Origin: Gnetum montanum | Lineage: Eukaryota; Streptophyta; Gnetopsida; Gnetales; Gnetaceae | Assembly: GCA_015680685.1 (NCBI GenBank) | Contig: MNCI01004101.1 | Coordinates: 526,277 to 590,276, forward strand | Length of the DNA stretch: 64,000 nucleotides | Direction of reading: 5' to 3' | Shown: positions 21,736-33,769 of the stretch, one piece after another | Layout of the letters: each line of letters begins with the position of its first letter | Position numbering within the stretch: position 1 is the first letter of the stretch | Program-made: the position numbers and the translations under genes | Notes under the pieces: generated by a model | What the model was told of the DNA's origin: nothing | Seen by the model: only the letters and a program-made list of their open reading frames with translations | Databases searched by the model: none

Positions 21736-23371
21736 AATGTTGCTACAATGAATCCTTGTTCACCTGTACATCATGTTGATTCACATTGATGGCTACCTAG
21801 GCTATGTAAGCCTTGGCCAGGGCTGCATAGGCCTGCTTGAGCTACACAAGATCCAATAGATGTCACACAAGAAACTACAACCTCCACCCATAGTTTCTAC
21901 CACCACCATTCTTCTTAGATGATCTTCTTGCTACTTCCACGTCCTTGTAGCTACTGATACTATTCCTACTCTTGCCATTGTCCCTATCCCTACCCTTGGT
22001 GCTGGGAAAATTTTTTCATCAACTGATGAAGAATTCAAATTGTTTCCATCAATTGATGTATAATTTATAATTTCCATCAATTAGAAAGAAGAAAACATTA
22101 CTTTAAATTTAACAATGTGAATAAAAATTTTGAGAAAGAAATTTAACATGTTGGTAGGAAATAAGATAAGAATTTTGTAATTAAGCATGCCTTTCTTAGA
22201 GTAGTACTACAATGGATGACCTCTTGGGAAGTCTCATTTTTTATGCCAAAGGTTTTGGATCTTAGAAGCCATACCTTTTGACTTTGAAAGTATTTTTTAG
22301 TGAATAAAGGGTCATTTCCTATAGATTTTAATCTTCTAAACTAAATGGTGAGGTAAGATTTATTATCTAAGTAGTTGATGATATATTTAACTATGCCTTG
22401 ATAAATCATAACTTAGATAATTAATAATGCCTACCAATTTAATTATTGGAACTTACAAATTTAACCATTTTGGTCTAAAGATTAAGTGCTTAACCTATGT
22501 AGATAGTCTTAGCTTTCTAACCTCTAGTTTATTAGTAGTTACATTCTCAAAGTCAGTGTCTTAAGGGGGATAGAAAGGTTGCTAATAAGTATAGGAAATG
22601 TAGCTAATTATTACAAAAACTAGTTAGTTGGAGAATTAGTTGATAAATTATTTGGTGAACCAAATGGTTAAGAAAATTGATATCAATTTTTCTTACAACC
22701 AGAGCATATGAAAAAATGAAGAGTCATAATCTTGTTTTGACAAGGTGTATGATACCCATAAAGAGTAATGGTCAAAAAGAAAATCCAAGAAGAATAATGA
22801 AAGTTGCAACATAAAATGTGCTTGCAACATCCCTAGAAAATGAAGGAAAACATTTTCTATGTCCACCATGCACATTGGATTGACATGGGTATTAATATCC
22901 ATGCCTCTTAGCAAAATTATAAGATTTGGATGCTAATGTCCTATGCCTACATGAATTATTACCATGGGAATTTCTCTACCAATTCCTACAAAACTTAGAA
23001 AATATGGGATATAGAAGTATTTACAAGCAAAAGGTTCTTATGGAAGTAGAGAGTAAATGATTTTCCCTACCATCACTTTGGTAAATAGATACAAGGTGGA
23101 CTTTATGTGACCTTGTTTAGAACTAGTGAACAATGCTTGGTAGACCTTTAATTCACCTCTTTTCATTATCTTATAAAATGAGGAAAGTATTAATAAAATG
23201 ATATTTAAATTCTCATATATTTTTCTCACATGTTTCTTCTTTTTAGAATAAGAAAGAAACAACTTTAATTCCATAGGAGAAATCAAATTAATGGAGCATA
23301 GAAGCATAAAAGAACTACATGAGTTGGAAAAAGATAGTGAATGTGGACTCGTTTGAATATGAACAAAATTT
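21736..23371 (+). other. Element A interior, downstream part
   Basis: Non-coding. It contains CATCAACTGATGAAG / CATCAATTGATG words (22017-22080), matched in copy 2 near 60990-61080, and AGTTGGAGAATTAGTTGA near 22630, matched in copy 2 near 60240. No domain recognised. Confidence 0.5.
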
Positions 23372-23384
23372 AAAGAGGGTAGAT
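23372..23384 (+). promoter_or_regulatory. Polypurine tract of element A copy 1
   Basis: AAAGAGGGTAGAT directly before TGTAACATCCCC, the LTR start. Position and purine content fit the plus-strand primer. Confidence 0.65.
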
Positions 23385-23955
23385 TGTAACATCCCCATTT
23401 TCCAATGATGCTACAACATAAAAAAGATTATGCCTCTTCATAACAAGTGTTATCATTACCATAACAAGACCTCAGAGGGTGATTGTAATTGAAATCCGAA
23501 AGGATGCATTGTAAGAACAAACATGTCCTATGAGGTGATCTTTTTGGATTTGACAAAGAATTTATACCTAGGAATTTAGAGGTCATGCCAAAATGGAGTT
23601 TCGTACTTGGTAAAGGCAAGTAACAAGTTCCAAGTAAAGTAAGACAAGAAGAGGACTAGCCATCCTTTCTAGCTAGTTGTAGGCCTAACCATGGTGGTAG
23701 TGTTGGATTGCCTCTAAGGGATAGATGTCGAAGGAAGAAAACCCCAAGGAACACTCTTAGAGAATGATCTAGTTACTCTATTATACATCAATAAATCATT
23801 CTTTCCTCTTTTCTTATGCATTTTCCCTATTATTTTCTTTACGCTTAATGTCAAATGTTACATATATTTGATGTTTTCTATGCTATCAATTTATGCCTTA
23901 TGTCTAATATAATGTATATTTAACATTTTCCATGACATTTGGGAACAAAATTTCA
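23385..23955 (+). repeat. Element A copy 1, 3' LTR
   Basis: 571 bp, beginning TGTAACATCCCCATTTTCC and ending near GGGAACAAAATTTCA. Collinear with 19520-20089. AATAAA at 23790-23795 is at the same relative place as in the 5' LTR. Confidence 0.85.
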
Positions 23956-24229
23956 TAACACTTTGATACCTAATTAGAATAGAAAATAAGATATTATTTC
24001 TTAGCTTCTATATTATAACACAACTATGTTAAAACCTTTTGCTTGAGAAAGTGAAAAATATGCTTACAGTTTTGCTACATTTTCTTATAATAAATATTCT
24101 ATTTCTCAACCATTGGATTCACTAAAAATACCAACTATGATCTTGTGCATTCTCAAGAACTACTTTAAAGAATTTGTCTTGTATTAAAATATGCAATTCA
24201 TGAGTGTATGCAATGAGTTGGCACATGCC
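23956..24229. other. Spacer, no gene
   Basis: Short AT-rich stretch between element A and the minus-strand LINE relic. Nothing recognised. Confidence 0.4.
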
Positions 24230-25620
24230 TTTTGCTTTTAAATATAATAAATTACATTTACATAATAACATTAATCTTTTGCATGTTCACCTTTGAATCA
24301 TTAATAAGAAAATCTCTCTTTCTTAGTATTTCAATATATTTTAATAGTTTGGAATTGACTTTAGATCCTCAAACCTCACTTCTATATAATATAGTAGGAT
24401 ATTTTGAAAATTTATGTTTTTACCTTTCAGCCTAAGAGTATTAAATTCTTGCACATACTTTTAAAAGAATATAGAGCCTTGAAACCTCCTAGTATTCTTT
24501 TGTTAATGTACTTCCCCTACTTGTAACTATTTATATAAATGAGATCCAAATATTTAAAAGAATCTACTATTTAGGCATTGGTACTTCCAAAATAAAAGTT
24601 ATAACAGGTAATTCTTGTATCATTGATCAGTAATTTTATTTTGTTCACTTTCACTCAAATACCAAATGAATGACAATAATTTTTAAAAATTTGCAATATA
24701 TTTTACATACCTTTTACAATAGTAGGTATCAAGGTAACATCATCTACATACAAAAGAAGATTCATTTATTAGGATCCAATTTTGATAGCATAACTATCTT
24801 GCTTGTTACATAATCATTCCTACATTTCATAATAACTAGAGTTGGAGAAAGTGAAAAAACTTACTTAATTGTAATTTTGTTCTAGAATTGAAACTTTTCT
24901 CTAAATTACTATTTGTAATTTCAATAATCACTTTCTTATATAATCTAAGTCAAAATTATTTCTAAAGAAAGGTTGCTTTTATGAAAGTGCTACCATATAT
25001 TTATATGAATCACTAAATCATATGCTTTTACCAAATAAATAAATAAATTTTGTTAGGTTTTTTTCAAACTCCATGTTATGTTTAAGAGTATCTAAGTGAG
25101 GAACAATGTACTAATTTTATATAAAACATACTTGAAATCTTGTCCTGGCCTAGTTAACTTTAGTCCAAAAATTGATTCTCTTTTCTAGTAGAGTGTTAAA
25201 GAACTTAGAAAAAATATTACTTACAATGGTCATTTCATAATTAGTAAAATTATTATTATCCCCCTTTTTATATAACAGTGTAGCTTCACTAGATTTCAAA
25301 TGTTGATCTAAAACATACTTGAAATATTATCTTGGCCTAGTTAACTTTAGTCCTAAAATTGATTCTCTTTTCCGATAGAGTGTTGAAGAACTTAGAAAAA
25401 ATATTACTTATAATGGTTATTTGATAATTAGTGAAATTATTTTTATTCCCATTTTTATATAACAGCATAGCCTCACTAGATTTTGAATGTTGATCTAATC
25501 CTTTATCCATTATTGTATTTAATTTGTGTCAAATCTCTGTATGAATAGTTGGTCCTAGCCACTTTAATAAATTTACATTTAAACCAATTGATAACCCAAC
25601 TCTTCCAGGTGTTAGCTTTT
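24230..25620 (-). pseudogene. Non-L1 LINE reverse transcriptase relic
   Basis: Read on the minus strand, the segments follow LINE RT order. YKKGDNNNFTNY and SKFFNTLLEKRINFW occur first, in two tandem copies (25124-25497). A KNLTKFIYLF block fits the YxCFVDFxKAFD region. The catalytic box is YVDD near 24740, followed by a GFKALYSF...CKNL-type thumb/connection block near 24460. The YKKGD/NYR style differs from the L1 relic at 16-19 kb and recalls RTE/Jockey-like clades; I cannot assign the clade. Many stops and frameshifts. Confidence 0.68.
25124..25497. repeat. 187-bp tandem duplication inside the LINE RT
   Basis: Copies 25124-25310 and 25311-25497 both run from AAACATACTTGAAAT to TGTTGATCT with roughly 90% identity by eye. 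The duplicated segment is the N-terminal RT region. No functional LINE carries this, so the duplication followed loss of function. Confidence 0.93.
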
Positions 25621-28139
25621 AATACTCACTATAACTTTCTCAACACTAAATTAGAGAGGTACTTGGTATACAATGGATATAGAATTACCATCTTCTTCTA
25701 TAAGTAGTTTATTCTAAAATGAACATATGTTTTGTAAAGTAGAATTAATAATATTCCTTCTTAAATAGCTCTTTTTTATGATAAAAATTAATAAATTATT
25801 TGTAGATTATCCTTTTTATTATATTGATCAATAGTGTAGACTTTTAAGATCTTCTATGTTTTTCAATAAAGAATTCCAAGATTTGGATTTCTCTAAATTT
25901 TTCCATTGTCTAATAAAATTTGATGTCTTTAAGTTATTAGAAAATTATTTTCATTTGTAAGATCTATAAGAATTTTACATGATAATACTATTCACCCAAA
26001 TTTGTCATTTTTCATCAATTCCACAAAAAAAAAAATTTGATATGTCATCGAATGTCAAGAACCTAGAAATTCAAAAGTTCAAATGCTTAGAATTTTAGAG
26101 GTCTAATAATTCTAAAACTTAGTAATCTAGAGATTCATAGGCTTACAGGCATAGATAGACTAGAAGTTCGAAAGTATGGAAGCTCTAAATGGTGAACCTC
26201 CCATATAATTACTGCTATCATCATCAACAACTAGTTCATAGATTTTTCCCATGATGTAATTGCCTAACCATCTATATATTTTAATTTAATTCCTTCTCAT
26301 TTTATATAGTAAGAATTGATTACTTTTCTCCCTATTCCAACTTATCATCACACACACAGATAAATTATAGATAGACTTTCTAGAGGTTAGACATGAACTT
26401 TCTTATGCATGCACAATTGAAAAGATAGGTATTGTACCATAAATAGTGTGTATCTTATCACAAAGAGATAAATGAGAAAATTTCAGCTTCTTATTTCATG
26501 GAACATGCAAGTTTTTTTAATTTCATTTTATATTTCTACATCTATTAATAAATTCTATAGCCTAGATCATAGCAAGACATACTAAAAACACTTGCACAAA
26601 AGATATTGTAGTGAGATACATATAGGAATTTATTTTTAAAGTTTTCAATAAACATTTAACATTAAAATTAATTTCTTTTAAGTTTTATATTATCTTGCTA
26701 TTATCTTAAATAATGAAACACCTATTAAACACTTCATAAAAAAGAATTGAAACTAAGGTAGAAGTTGATGCATTTTATACTTATAGTTTTTGTTTCTGTT
26801 ATTGGGATCCATCTTGATTGAGTTTTTGCAAATATGTTTTGATTCTCAATTTGTTATTGCTTCCTTTTTAATTTAATTTTTACTTATAAAGCTAATTACT
26901 AAACACTCAATGGAGTTGACTGCAACAATATATCAATCCCTCCTTCAAGGAAAGTAGTTTATTCAATCCTAGTATTGAAATTGAAAAGTTTATTTTGAAG
27001 CCCATTCTCCATAATATTGGCATGGTACCTTTTCCTCCTTTACTTAAAACCTTTTAGGAACTCTACGAATCTTTCCTCATCAAATGTAACCAATGTTTAG
27101 GCTATGGCACCTACCTCAAGATCATAAATCGAAGCCTAAAGCATTTTCAAAATATGACAAGACAGTATCTCAGATAAGAAATTTTAGAGGAAGAAACTTC
27201 AAATGCCCACAAGGATCTTGAGATTTATAAAGATAAAAATGTACATGATTCAATCAATAAATAGGTAATTGTACTATACCAAGTACTACAATCCTTGGCT
27301 AACAAAGTACTACTTTTGGAAGAATGAAAAACTTCAACTCATATTGAAAGTATTTCTTCTGCCTTGTCCACTTACCATATTCATCCATTTCTTATATCAT
27401 AGTCCATTAGCCCAAAAGATATTTCAGATTTTTAGCCCAAAAGCCAGAATTACATGACCAATAGTTGATAACCTACTATAAATCTCATCATATAAATCCA
27501 TCTATAATATTGTACCTAGTTGAAAAATCTTTAACCAAGCATGTGCTAGATTGGTATAACTATTTTTGACAAGGATTTGTTTAGGATATTGACCAATGTT
27601 TTAAATCTTCTTATCTCATTATTCTCTAAATATTCTTGATCAAGTCAATCTTGATGACTTAACTAATAGGTATTAAGGAATAGGAAAAATGTGAAGACAT
27701 ATGCTAACAAATGAAGATACTTATCTCTTAGGATTCAAATTACTTAGGTGCCATAGCTTTACCTGAATGAAGATTTATGATCTTGAGGTAATTTGAATGT
27801 TTAGGCTATGGCACATATGTTTAGGATTCAAATTACTTAGGTGCCATAACCAAATGAAACTACTTAGCTTTACCAGAAGATATAAGTAGTTTCAAATTTA
27901 GTAAAGCTATAAATATAACTAAATGAATCAATTTAGTTATTAGTGTCAATTTTCAACCTAAAAATAGAATGCTAGGAAAAAAATGAGGTTTCTAATAAGA
28001 CTAGAAGGGAATTCAATCAAGTAGAAAGAAGTAAAAGAAGACTGTTTGAGAAGAACCCATTTGATAGTCACATGAACATAATTTTAGAAAAGTTACTAAA
28101 GAAATGATCATTGAAATTGACTAAATTCATAAATTTAGT
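25621..28139. other. Unassigned, probably decayed 5' part of gypsy element D
   Basis: Rich in stops in all frames. Its place upstream of a recognisable gag zinc motif and protease suggests it holds the LTR, leader and N-terminal gag of element D, but I could not align any of it. It contains a small inverted/direct repeat cluster at 27093-27848. Confidence 0.35.
27728..27848. repeat. 28-bp direct repeat with inverted partner
   Basis: The 28-bp sequence starting TTAGGATTCAAATTACTTAG occurs at 27728 and again at 27821, 93 bp apart. Between them, and again near 27093-27130, the words GGCTATGGCAC and its reverse complement GTGCCATAGC, and CTCAAGATCATAAAT and its reverse complement, form an inverted arrangement, suggesting a local fold-back rearrangement. 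Confidence 0.75.
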
Positions 28140-29216
28140 TCTAGAAAGAATAAAATTTCCTTAGTTGAAGGAAGGAACCTACTATAGATACCACAAGTAT
28201 GGAGGTCACAATACTAATTTTGGATGTAAAAGGAGTTGTTGTTAGTAGTCCTTTATCAGCTCCTAATGAAATATTAACAATGTTCAAGAATCTCTTTCTA
28301 GAAACAAAAAAGTAAATAGAAATGTTAAAGAAAGAGGAAGATGATGTTCCTAAATTTATGATATTTATGTTTACAAAAATGTAAACTTGTAAAAAAATGA
28401 GAAAGAAGACATAAATTAAAAAGATAAGTAAAGAAGAGAATAAAATAATTACATAGATCATAGATGCATTAAAATTTCTTAAACATCAAATATTAAATAA
28501 CCTAAATATTTCACCTCTCAAATTGAGTCTTTATGATTTACTAATTACTTCTCCTTAGCATATTAATTCAATCAAGGAAATATTAAAGCAAATATCATGT
28601 GAAAATTACCTTGAGTTCTTATTTGGGATAGCTAGAAAAGCCTTCTTCCCCTCTACTTAATCATCCAATCTTATCCTAAGAATCTTATTTATGGTCCTAC
28701 AATGAAAATGTAGAGGTAATAGTAAAATTTAGTTGCTTCCTGATTAAGAGTCATGTTGGATATAGGATCAATGTTATATGTAATCATTAAGACTTGTGTT
28801 TAAAACATTTGTATGTTTGATCAAGTTTATATCATAAAAAATATTCATGTAAGAACCTATAATGATGATCAAGTCTCTTTTGATGAAATTATCCACTTGA
28901 AAATAAAATTTGGCTAAAATGTAGTGATAGTATACTTTCATGTTATAGCTAGCTCAAGAGCATTTAACATACTTCTTGGAAGATCTTGGTTCTATAAAAT
29001 GGGAGCAATAGCTTTTCCTATTCATTAACAATTAAAATTTAAGCATGAAATGTATATCATTGTAGTACAAAAAAATATAAAAGCATAGTAGATTACAAGG
29101 CAAGTAGTAGTTAAATAAGGAATAGACACAATAGTCTTACTAGTAAATGTTAAGAATAAAACTAATGATGAAAAGGCTATTAAGAAGTGACAATGTAAGG
29201 CAACTAATCCCTTCAC
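28140..29216 (+). pseudogene. Element D: Ty3/gypsy gag end and protease relic
   Basis: A zinc-knuckle-like YYRYHKYGGHNTNFGC occurs near 28170-28220, where such elements read C-x-Y-H-x-GH-x4-C. An aspartic protease follows: the flap/active-site region LDIGS (Asp at 28759-28761) fits D-x-G-S, and NILLGRSWFYKMGAI (28966-29010) fits the conserved NLLLGRPWIH...GA block. A QLKFKHEMYIIVV tail follows. Protease then linker then RT is the normal order. Here the linker runs into the end of element C, and the RT resumes at ~49500 on the far side in the same orientation. Confidence 0.75.
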
Positions 29217-29606
29217 CTTATAATTCCTATTTCTTCCTCTTGATACTTGAATAAGCTTTTAAAAATAATAACAATAATGATTTGTACATAAATATATAAT
29301 TGGAAAATAGTAGTTTAATTTTGATTTAAACTTAGAGTAATAAAATGTTCATTCATTACTAAAATATATATATATATATATAATATTCTACAATGCTTTT
29401 CATGTACATAAATTAGAAAAAATGGTCTAAGACCAAGTTTAAGATATACATTCATGATCATCATTAATTAGTAAAAAAGAAAATTACATCCCAAACACAA
29501 GTAAACTAGCCAAAACTACTTTTGTCTTCATTCCTCAAACTTATAAAAGATGGGAAGCCTTTTCATAAGAATGAAATAATAAGAGATGATTCAAGAATGT
29601 AATTGT
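29217..29606 (+). other. Element D protease-RT linker, left of the C insertion
   Basis: Decayed linker sequence. It includes a short (AT)n run at 29364-29382. The junction with element C lies at 29599 or 29607 (both start TGTAA). Confidence 0.5.
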
Positions 29607-30384
29607 TGTAAGATCATTAACCTGCATCGAAGTAGTCTATATAATTCATTTTAGATGGTTGATAGTCTCTAGTTCAATCAAGGCAAAAATATCCCCAAAT
29701 AGCTTTTGTTAGTTTAAATGAGCTAATTATGGCTAAAAATATAATAAAAATAAAATACTTTAAAGAAACTATCATATTTTATATAACTAATGATTTTCTC
29801 TTTTACATATCTCTCAACGTATTGATAAAAATAAATAGCTTAATACTTATTTGACTTTAAATTCTACATAGCTAAGATAATGGATGAAGAAGTTATATAG
29901 AAAAAAATTTGTACTATCTTCTAGCAAACTTTCTAAACCTAAATTTCAAAAATATGTTACTTAATAGAGTTAGAATATGAGATAGAAAAATTATTTATGA
30001 AGCTCAAAATTACACAAAAGGTGCATTAATTCTATGTTAAACTAATTTAGAACTAACACTTTTAGAATCTCTTCCTTTTAATTAGGATAATAAGAATAAT
30101 CTAAACCTCAGATTTTAAAGAAAATAACCTATTCTAAAACCTATCATTTACTTAAACATTAATTTGAGCTAATTAAGTAAAGGAAGCTATCTAATTTTAA
30201 TATAAACGAAGCAAGAAACAAAAGGAGATGAATAGAACTAGTTTATAATACCATCAAGAGAAAAAATATTTACAATATTTTTTTAAAAGTATCTTTTCTT
30301 TCCCCTTCAAGATTCCCCCTTTTACAAATTTTCTCAAATATTTGTATAGTAGCTTTTGGTAGTTACAATAGTTACACCATCATG

Positions 30385-33145
30385 GCATAATTAAGTTTAC
30401 ATTCTCCTCATATAATTGTAATTTGTAAGATAGTTATTCAACTTCTTGACAACCTTTCTTCATCTTATGGATCTAGAGACCTTCCATTGGTAACTATAAA
30501 GCTAACTTCCTATGATTGATTAAAGTTTTTATGACCTGATTCAATGTAGTTGTATTAGTATTATTAGGTTTTTTAATAACATCTATTTCTCCTATTTCAC
30601 TGGCAATCAATTCAATTATTAAGTTAGTTATCTCACTTAATGTAGCTCTTGTAGTTGAACAAGCTTATTCTTGTTCCAATTTCTTTTGAGTAGCTCCTAC
30701 CATTATTTTTGCAACTACTATAATCATACTATCTAAGAAATATTTCTTGTATTGAGGCCAAGTGTCTCTTTTCTCAACAACCACTCTAACCAATTGTTGA
30801 GATCTTTATTTCATCCAAATAAAAATAACCTATTTCTTTTTAGTTCTTTAATCTAAGCTTGAGTATCTTGTATCCATTCTTTATTGTAGCTAAGTTCACT
30901 AATCAACTATTTAAAATGGGGCTATAGCAAATAAGAGTAGTTTGGACCTTTTCCTTTCTTGCCCTTTTCTAATTTGGAGCTTACAGTAGCCAACTTTTCT
31001 TTCAATTATATCATATCATACTCTTTATTTTCTAGCAATGATTCTTTAATAATAATTGTATCTTTAAGTTTCATATTTTCATCCTTGAAGATTTTTTATT
31101 CTTCTTAAATCTAACTATTTCCTATTCATTTTTCTTCATATACTCTTTGAGCATGGCTATTTGACTATCAATTACTTGTTCCATGTCTGTAACTAAAAGA
31201 ACTACAATTTTTGACATGTCATGATGGGACATTTCTAGCTTCTATCCTTCAATTTAAGGATCATCTTCATTATAAGGGAAGATAATACTTGCTTCTATTT
31301 CTAGCTTTTCCTATAGCTTTTGGTTGAGAATATTTCTTCCTTCATTTTCTTTAACTTTGAAGGATTGAGCTACTTATTTTAGTAAATTTCTTAAGAGGAA
31401 TTCCAAAGTTATTAAAGCTAATGATGAGCTTTCTTCATTCTTTAGTTGTTGCTACTATAACTCTAATAGCCTTTGTTGTTCTAGTTACTCCTATTATTGC
31501 TGCTTCATAAGCTCTTATTATTATTTTTCCTTTGCATCTTTTATTCTTTTAATTTTTCTTTTTTAGCCTACATTCACTCTTGCATATTCAACTCCATTTG
31601 GCTAGAATATTTCATGAAGCATGGTTGCTTCTGGATCCTATAGCTTCCATGAGAAGTAACTTCCATTATAGCTATATATTTATCTATAAAATCTCTAGCC
31701 AAAGGATGATCTTTTCTTTCCATCCAATTCCTGACCTCAATGACTAGGTAATCAAAAGTAAAGATTGGAAGCTTCATAGATAAGCTTCATTTTAACTATT
31801 TTAGTACTTCTTTGTTGGCTTCATTTACCTTTTTATTTGTAGTTATTTGATAGATCATGTTTGTCTTATCTAACTAATGAACTTTGTTAGAATTGATAAT
31901 TGAATATATTATCTTTAGGGCTACAAGAAAATCACATTTTTCTTTATACCTCTTATTCATACCTTTTACATTCCTTGCATTAATAGATTCTAAAACACCA
32001 AACTTGAAAGGAAAGATTTCATTATGGTTATAATCATGCCATATGAAACTTTCTTGCATCTATTACCCTACACCCAAAGTTACAAGTTATGGAGCTACAA
32101 ACCTTGGAAGCTGAAATGCTTATCCTTCAAACCCTATTATCAAAATATAAGTACATTGAGAATACATAAAAATAGATTCATGGAATTTTTCTTCTTATTT
32201 TATTACCAATTTTATGATATATCAATTATGGTAAATCTCTTATAATGAATCAAAATATATGGGTATATACATAGTTCATATACAATTATAAGGCTTGGAC
32301 AATAAAATAACTCTTTTGTTATACAACTGGGAAGAATTCATAGCAGGGATCCATGGGTTAAGCTCTATGGTATGATGCATAACCAATAAATATTCAGGCT
32401 ATTCTTTTACATTTAATAATCTTACTCAATAAATAATCCATACAAAATAAGCTGAAACTTAGCTGAGCCTCTTGTTCATGTATCTCTACTAGGCTATTCT
32501 ATAATACATCATTCATATACTCTATGGGGAAGAAATGTTTCTTATTCTCTAAAGCTATCCATGTCCAAACATGATAATTAGGAACATGATTAATTTCAAA
32601 TACCAAATAGAAATTCAAAGCTAAGATGGAAATCCTATGTAAGAACCTAAGCTCTAAAGATTTTGAAATGGAATTTTGATGTTCCCAAGCTTTTACAAGA
32701 TGTACTAGCAAGAGCTTGAAAACTTCTATTTCTAGGTGAGCTTAAAATTTACCACTTAAATCCTTATCATTAATATATTAAGCATGTGGTTCTATTATAT
32801 CAAGTTCTATGAGATTATATAGCTCATATGTCCTATTGACACTAATGTCCATGAAGAAGTCAATATTTTCTTTAAAGCAAAGCCTATCCTTCTTATACAT
32901 AGTTTTTACTATCAAGAGATGGATGACATCTCTTATAATGTTACCCCTAGGTCTAAGAAAGAGCTTCTAAAGATCCATTCTCTCATAGACCTCTCCTAAA
33001 TCTTCCATTAAATCTAAAGCTTAGAGTTCTATTTGGTCCTCATTAAAGCTAAATAAGTCTTTCTCTTACATCTCCAAATACAAATACCCAATATGAATCC
33101 ACTATCAGAGCTAGTATATGTTGAGCTTGAAATATATCCATGTCT
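30385..33145 (-). pseudogene. LTR-encoded ORF of element C, left copy (unknown protein)
   Basis: Decayed minus-strand frame, ~900 codons, same direction as gag-pol. The N-terminal region has recoverable blocks: LFSFNEDQIEL (~33050), NIIRDVIHLLIVKTMYKKD (~32930), NIDFFMDISVNRTYELYNL (~32840) and ILALNFYLVFEI (~32620). Open pieces at 32499-32711, 31874-32059 and 31574-31777 carry more; the last two share a frame. A Gln/Glu/Lys-rich, coiled-coil-like middle (~30900-31560) follows. A C-terminal block RDTWPQYKKYFLDSMIIVV (~30770) ends near LQLYEENVNLI (~30400). The right LTR encodes the same blocks. I recognise no domain and propose no function. Stops and frameshifts show it is dead in this copy. 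Confidence 0.6.
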
Positions 33146-33769
33146 TGGAACCTCTAAGAGACTTCTTTCTTCTTCTTGTGAGATGTTTTGGGCTAGAACT
33201 CAAAGGATTTTAAGAAATATTATCTACACATTTGAAATGTAGCTCTTATTCTACTTTAACATTTAGCATTATTTACTAATGGCTTTGTGGTTTGAAATCT
33301 GGTGTAGGCTTATTTATTATTCCTTGAAGCTTTGTTTTTAATTTCCTCACTTAGAGAAATGTAGTTTGAATTAGCTTTTGATAGGTTTTTTAGATCGTGA
33401 TCTTGCAAAGCTACTCTATCATTACTATTAAATAATCACAGGCTCCGTATGAAATGCTTGAATCATCTTTTTTTAATCTAGCTCATAATTTTAATTAAGA
33501 GTGATTAAGCTAACATGTCATGTAAGTAGAACTACTTCATAGAATTACTTTTGATTCTACTACTTTAACACAATAGTCCCTCTTTATATTTATGTCTATA
33601 ATATTTATTAACACTTTCTAGAATTAATATCTCATTCTACTAGACTATTGCTTACATGACACTTTATTATGTTTTGATATCTCTTAATTATTTTCAATAA
33701 ATTTATAGATTTAATCCATAATTTGTAGTATGTTTGATTTATTGAATTAGAGCTCTTTCACACCTTAAT

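Larger units (their letters stand above)
19520..23955 (+). mobile_element. Element A copy 1: non-coding LTR retrotransposon
   Basis: LTRs of 570 and 571 bp (19520-20089, 23385-23955) flank a 3.3-kb interior. A decayed tRNA-iMet-type primer site follows the first LTR, and a purine-rich tract AAAGAGGGTAGAT (23372-23384) precedes the second. The interior contains a 45-bp minisatellite and no recognisable gag or pol, so this is a non-autonomous (LARD/TRIM-like) element. The LTRs are clearly diverged and no target duplication is recognisable; the insertion is old. A second member lies at 60240-62825 on the other strand and shares LTR, primer-site region and interior. Confidence 0.82.

Noticed and set aside
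21490-21789. A 99-residue repeat protein
   Set aside because: The frame is open because the minisatellite period (45) is divisible by three; copy 2 of the element has a different period and no matching protein.
19520-23955. A target-site duplication for element A copy 1
   Set aside because: The five bases outside each LTR (GCACT and TAACA) do not match; the insertion is old and I will not force a match.
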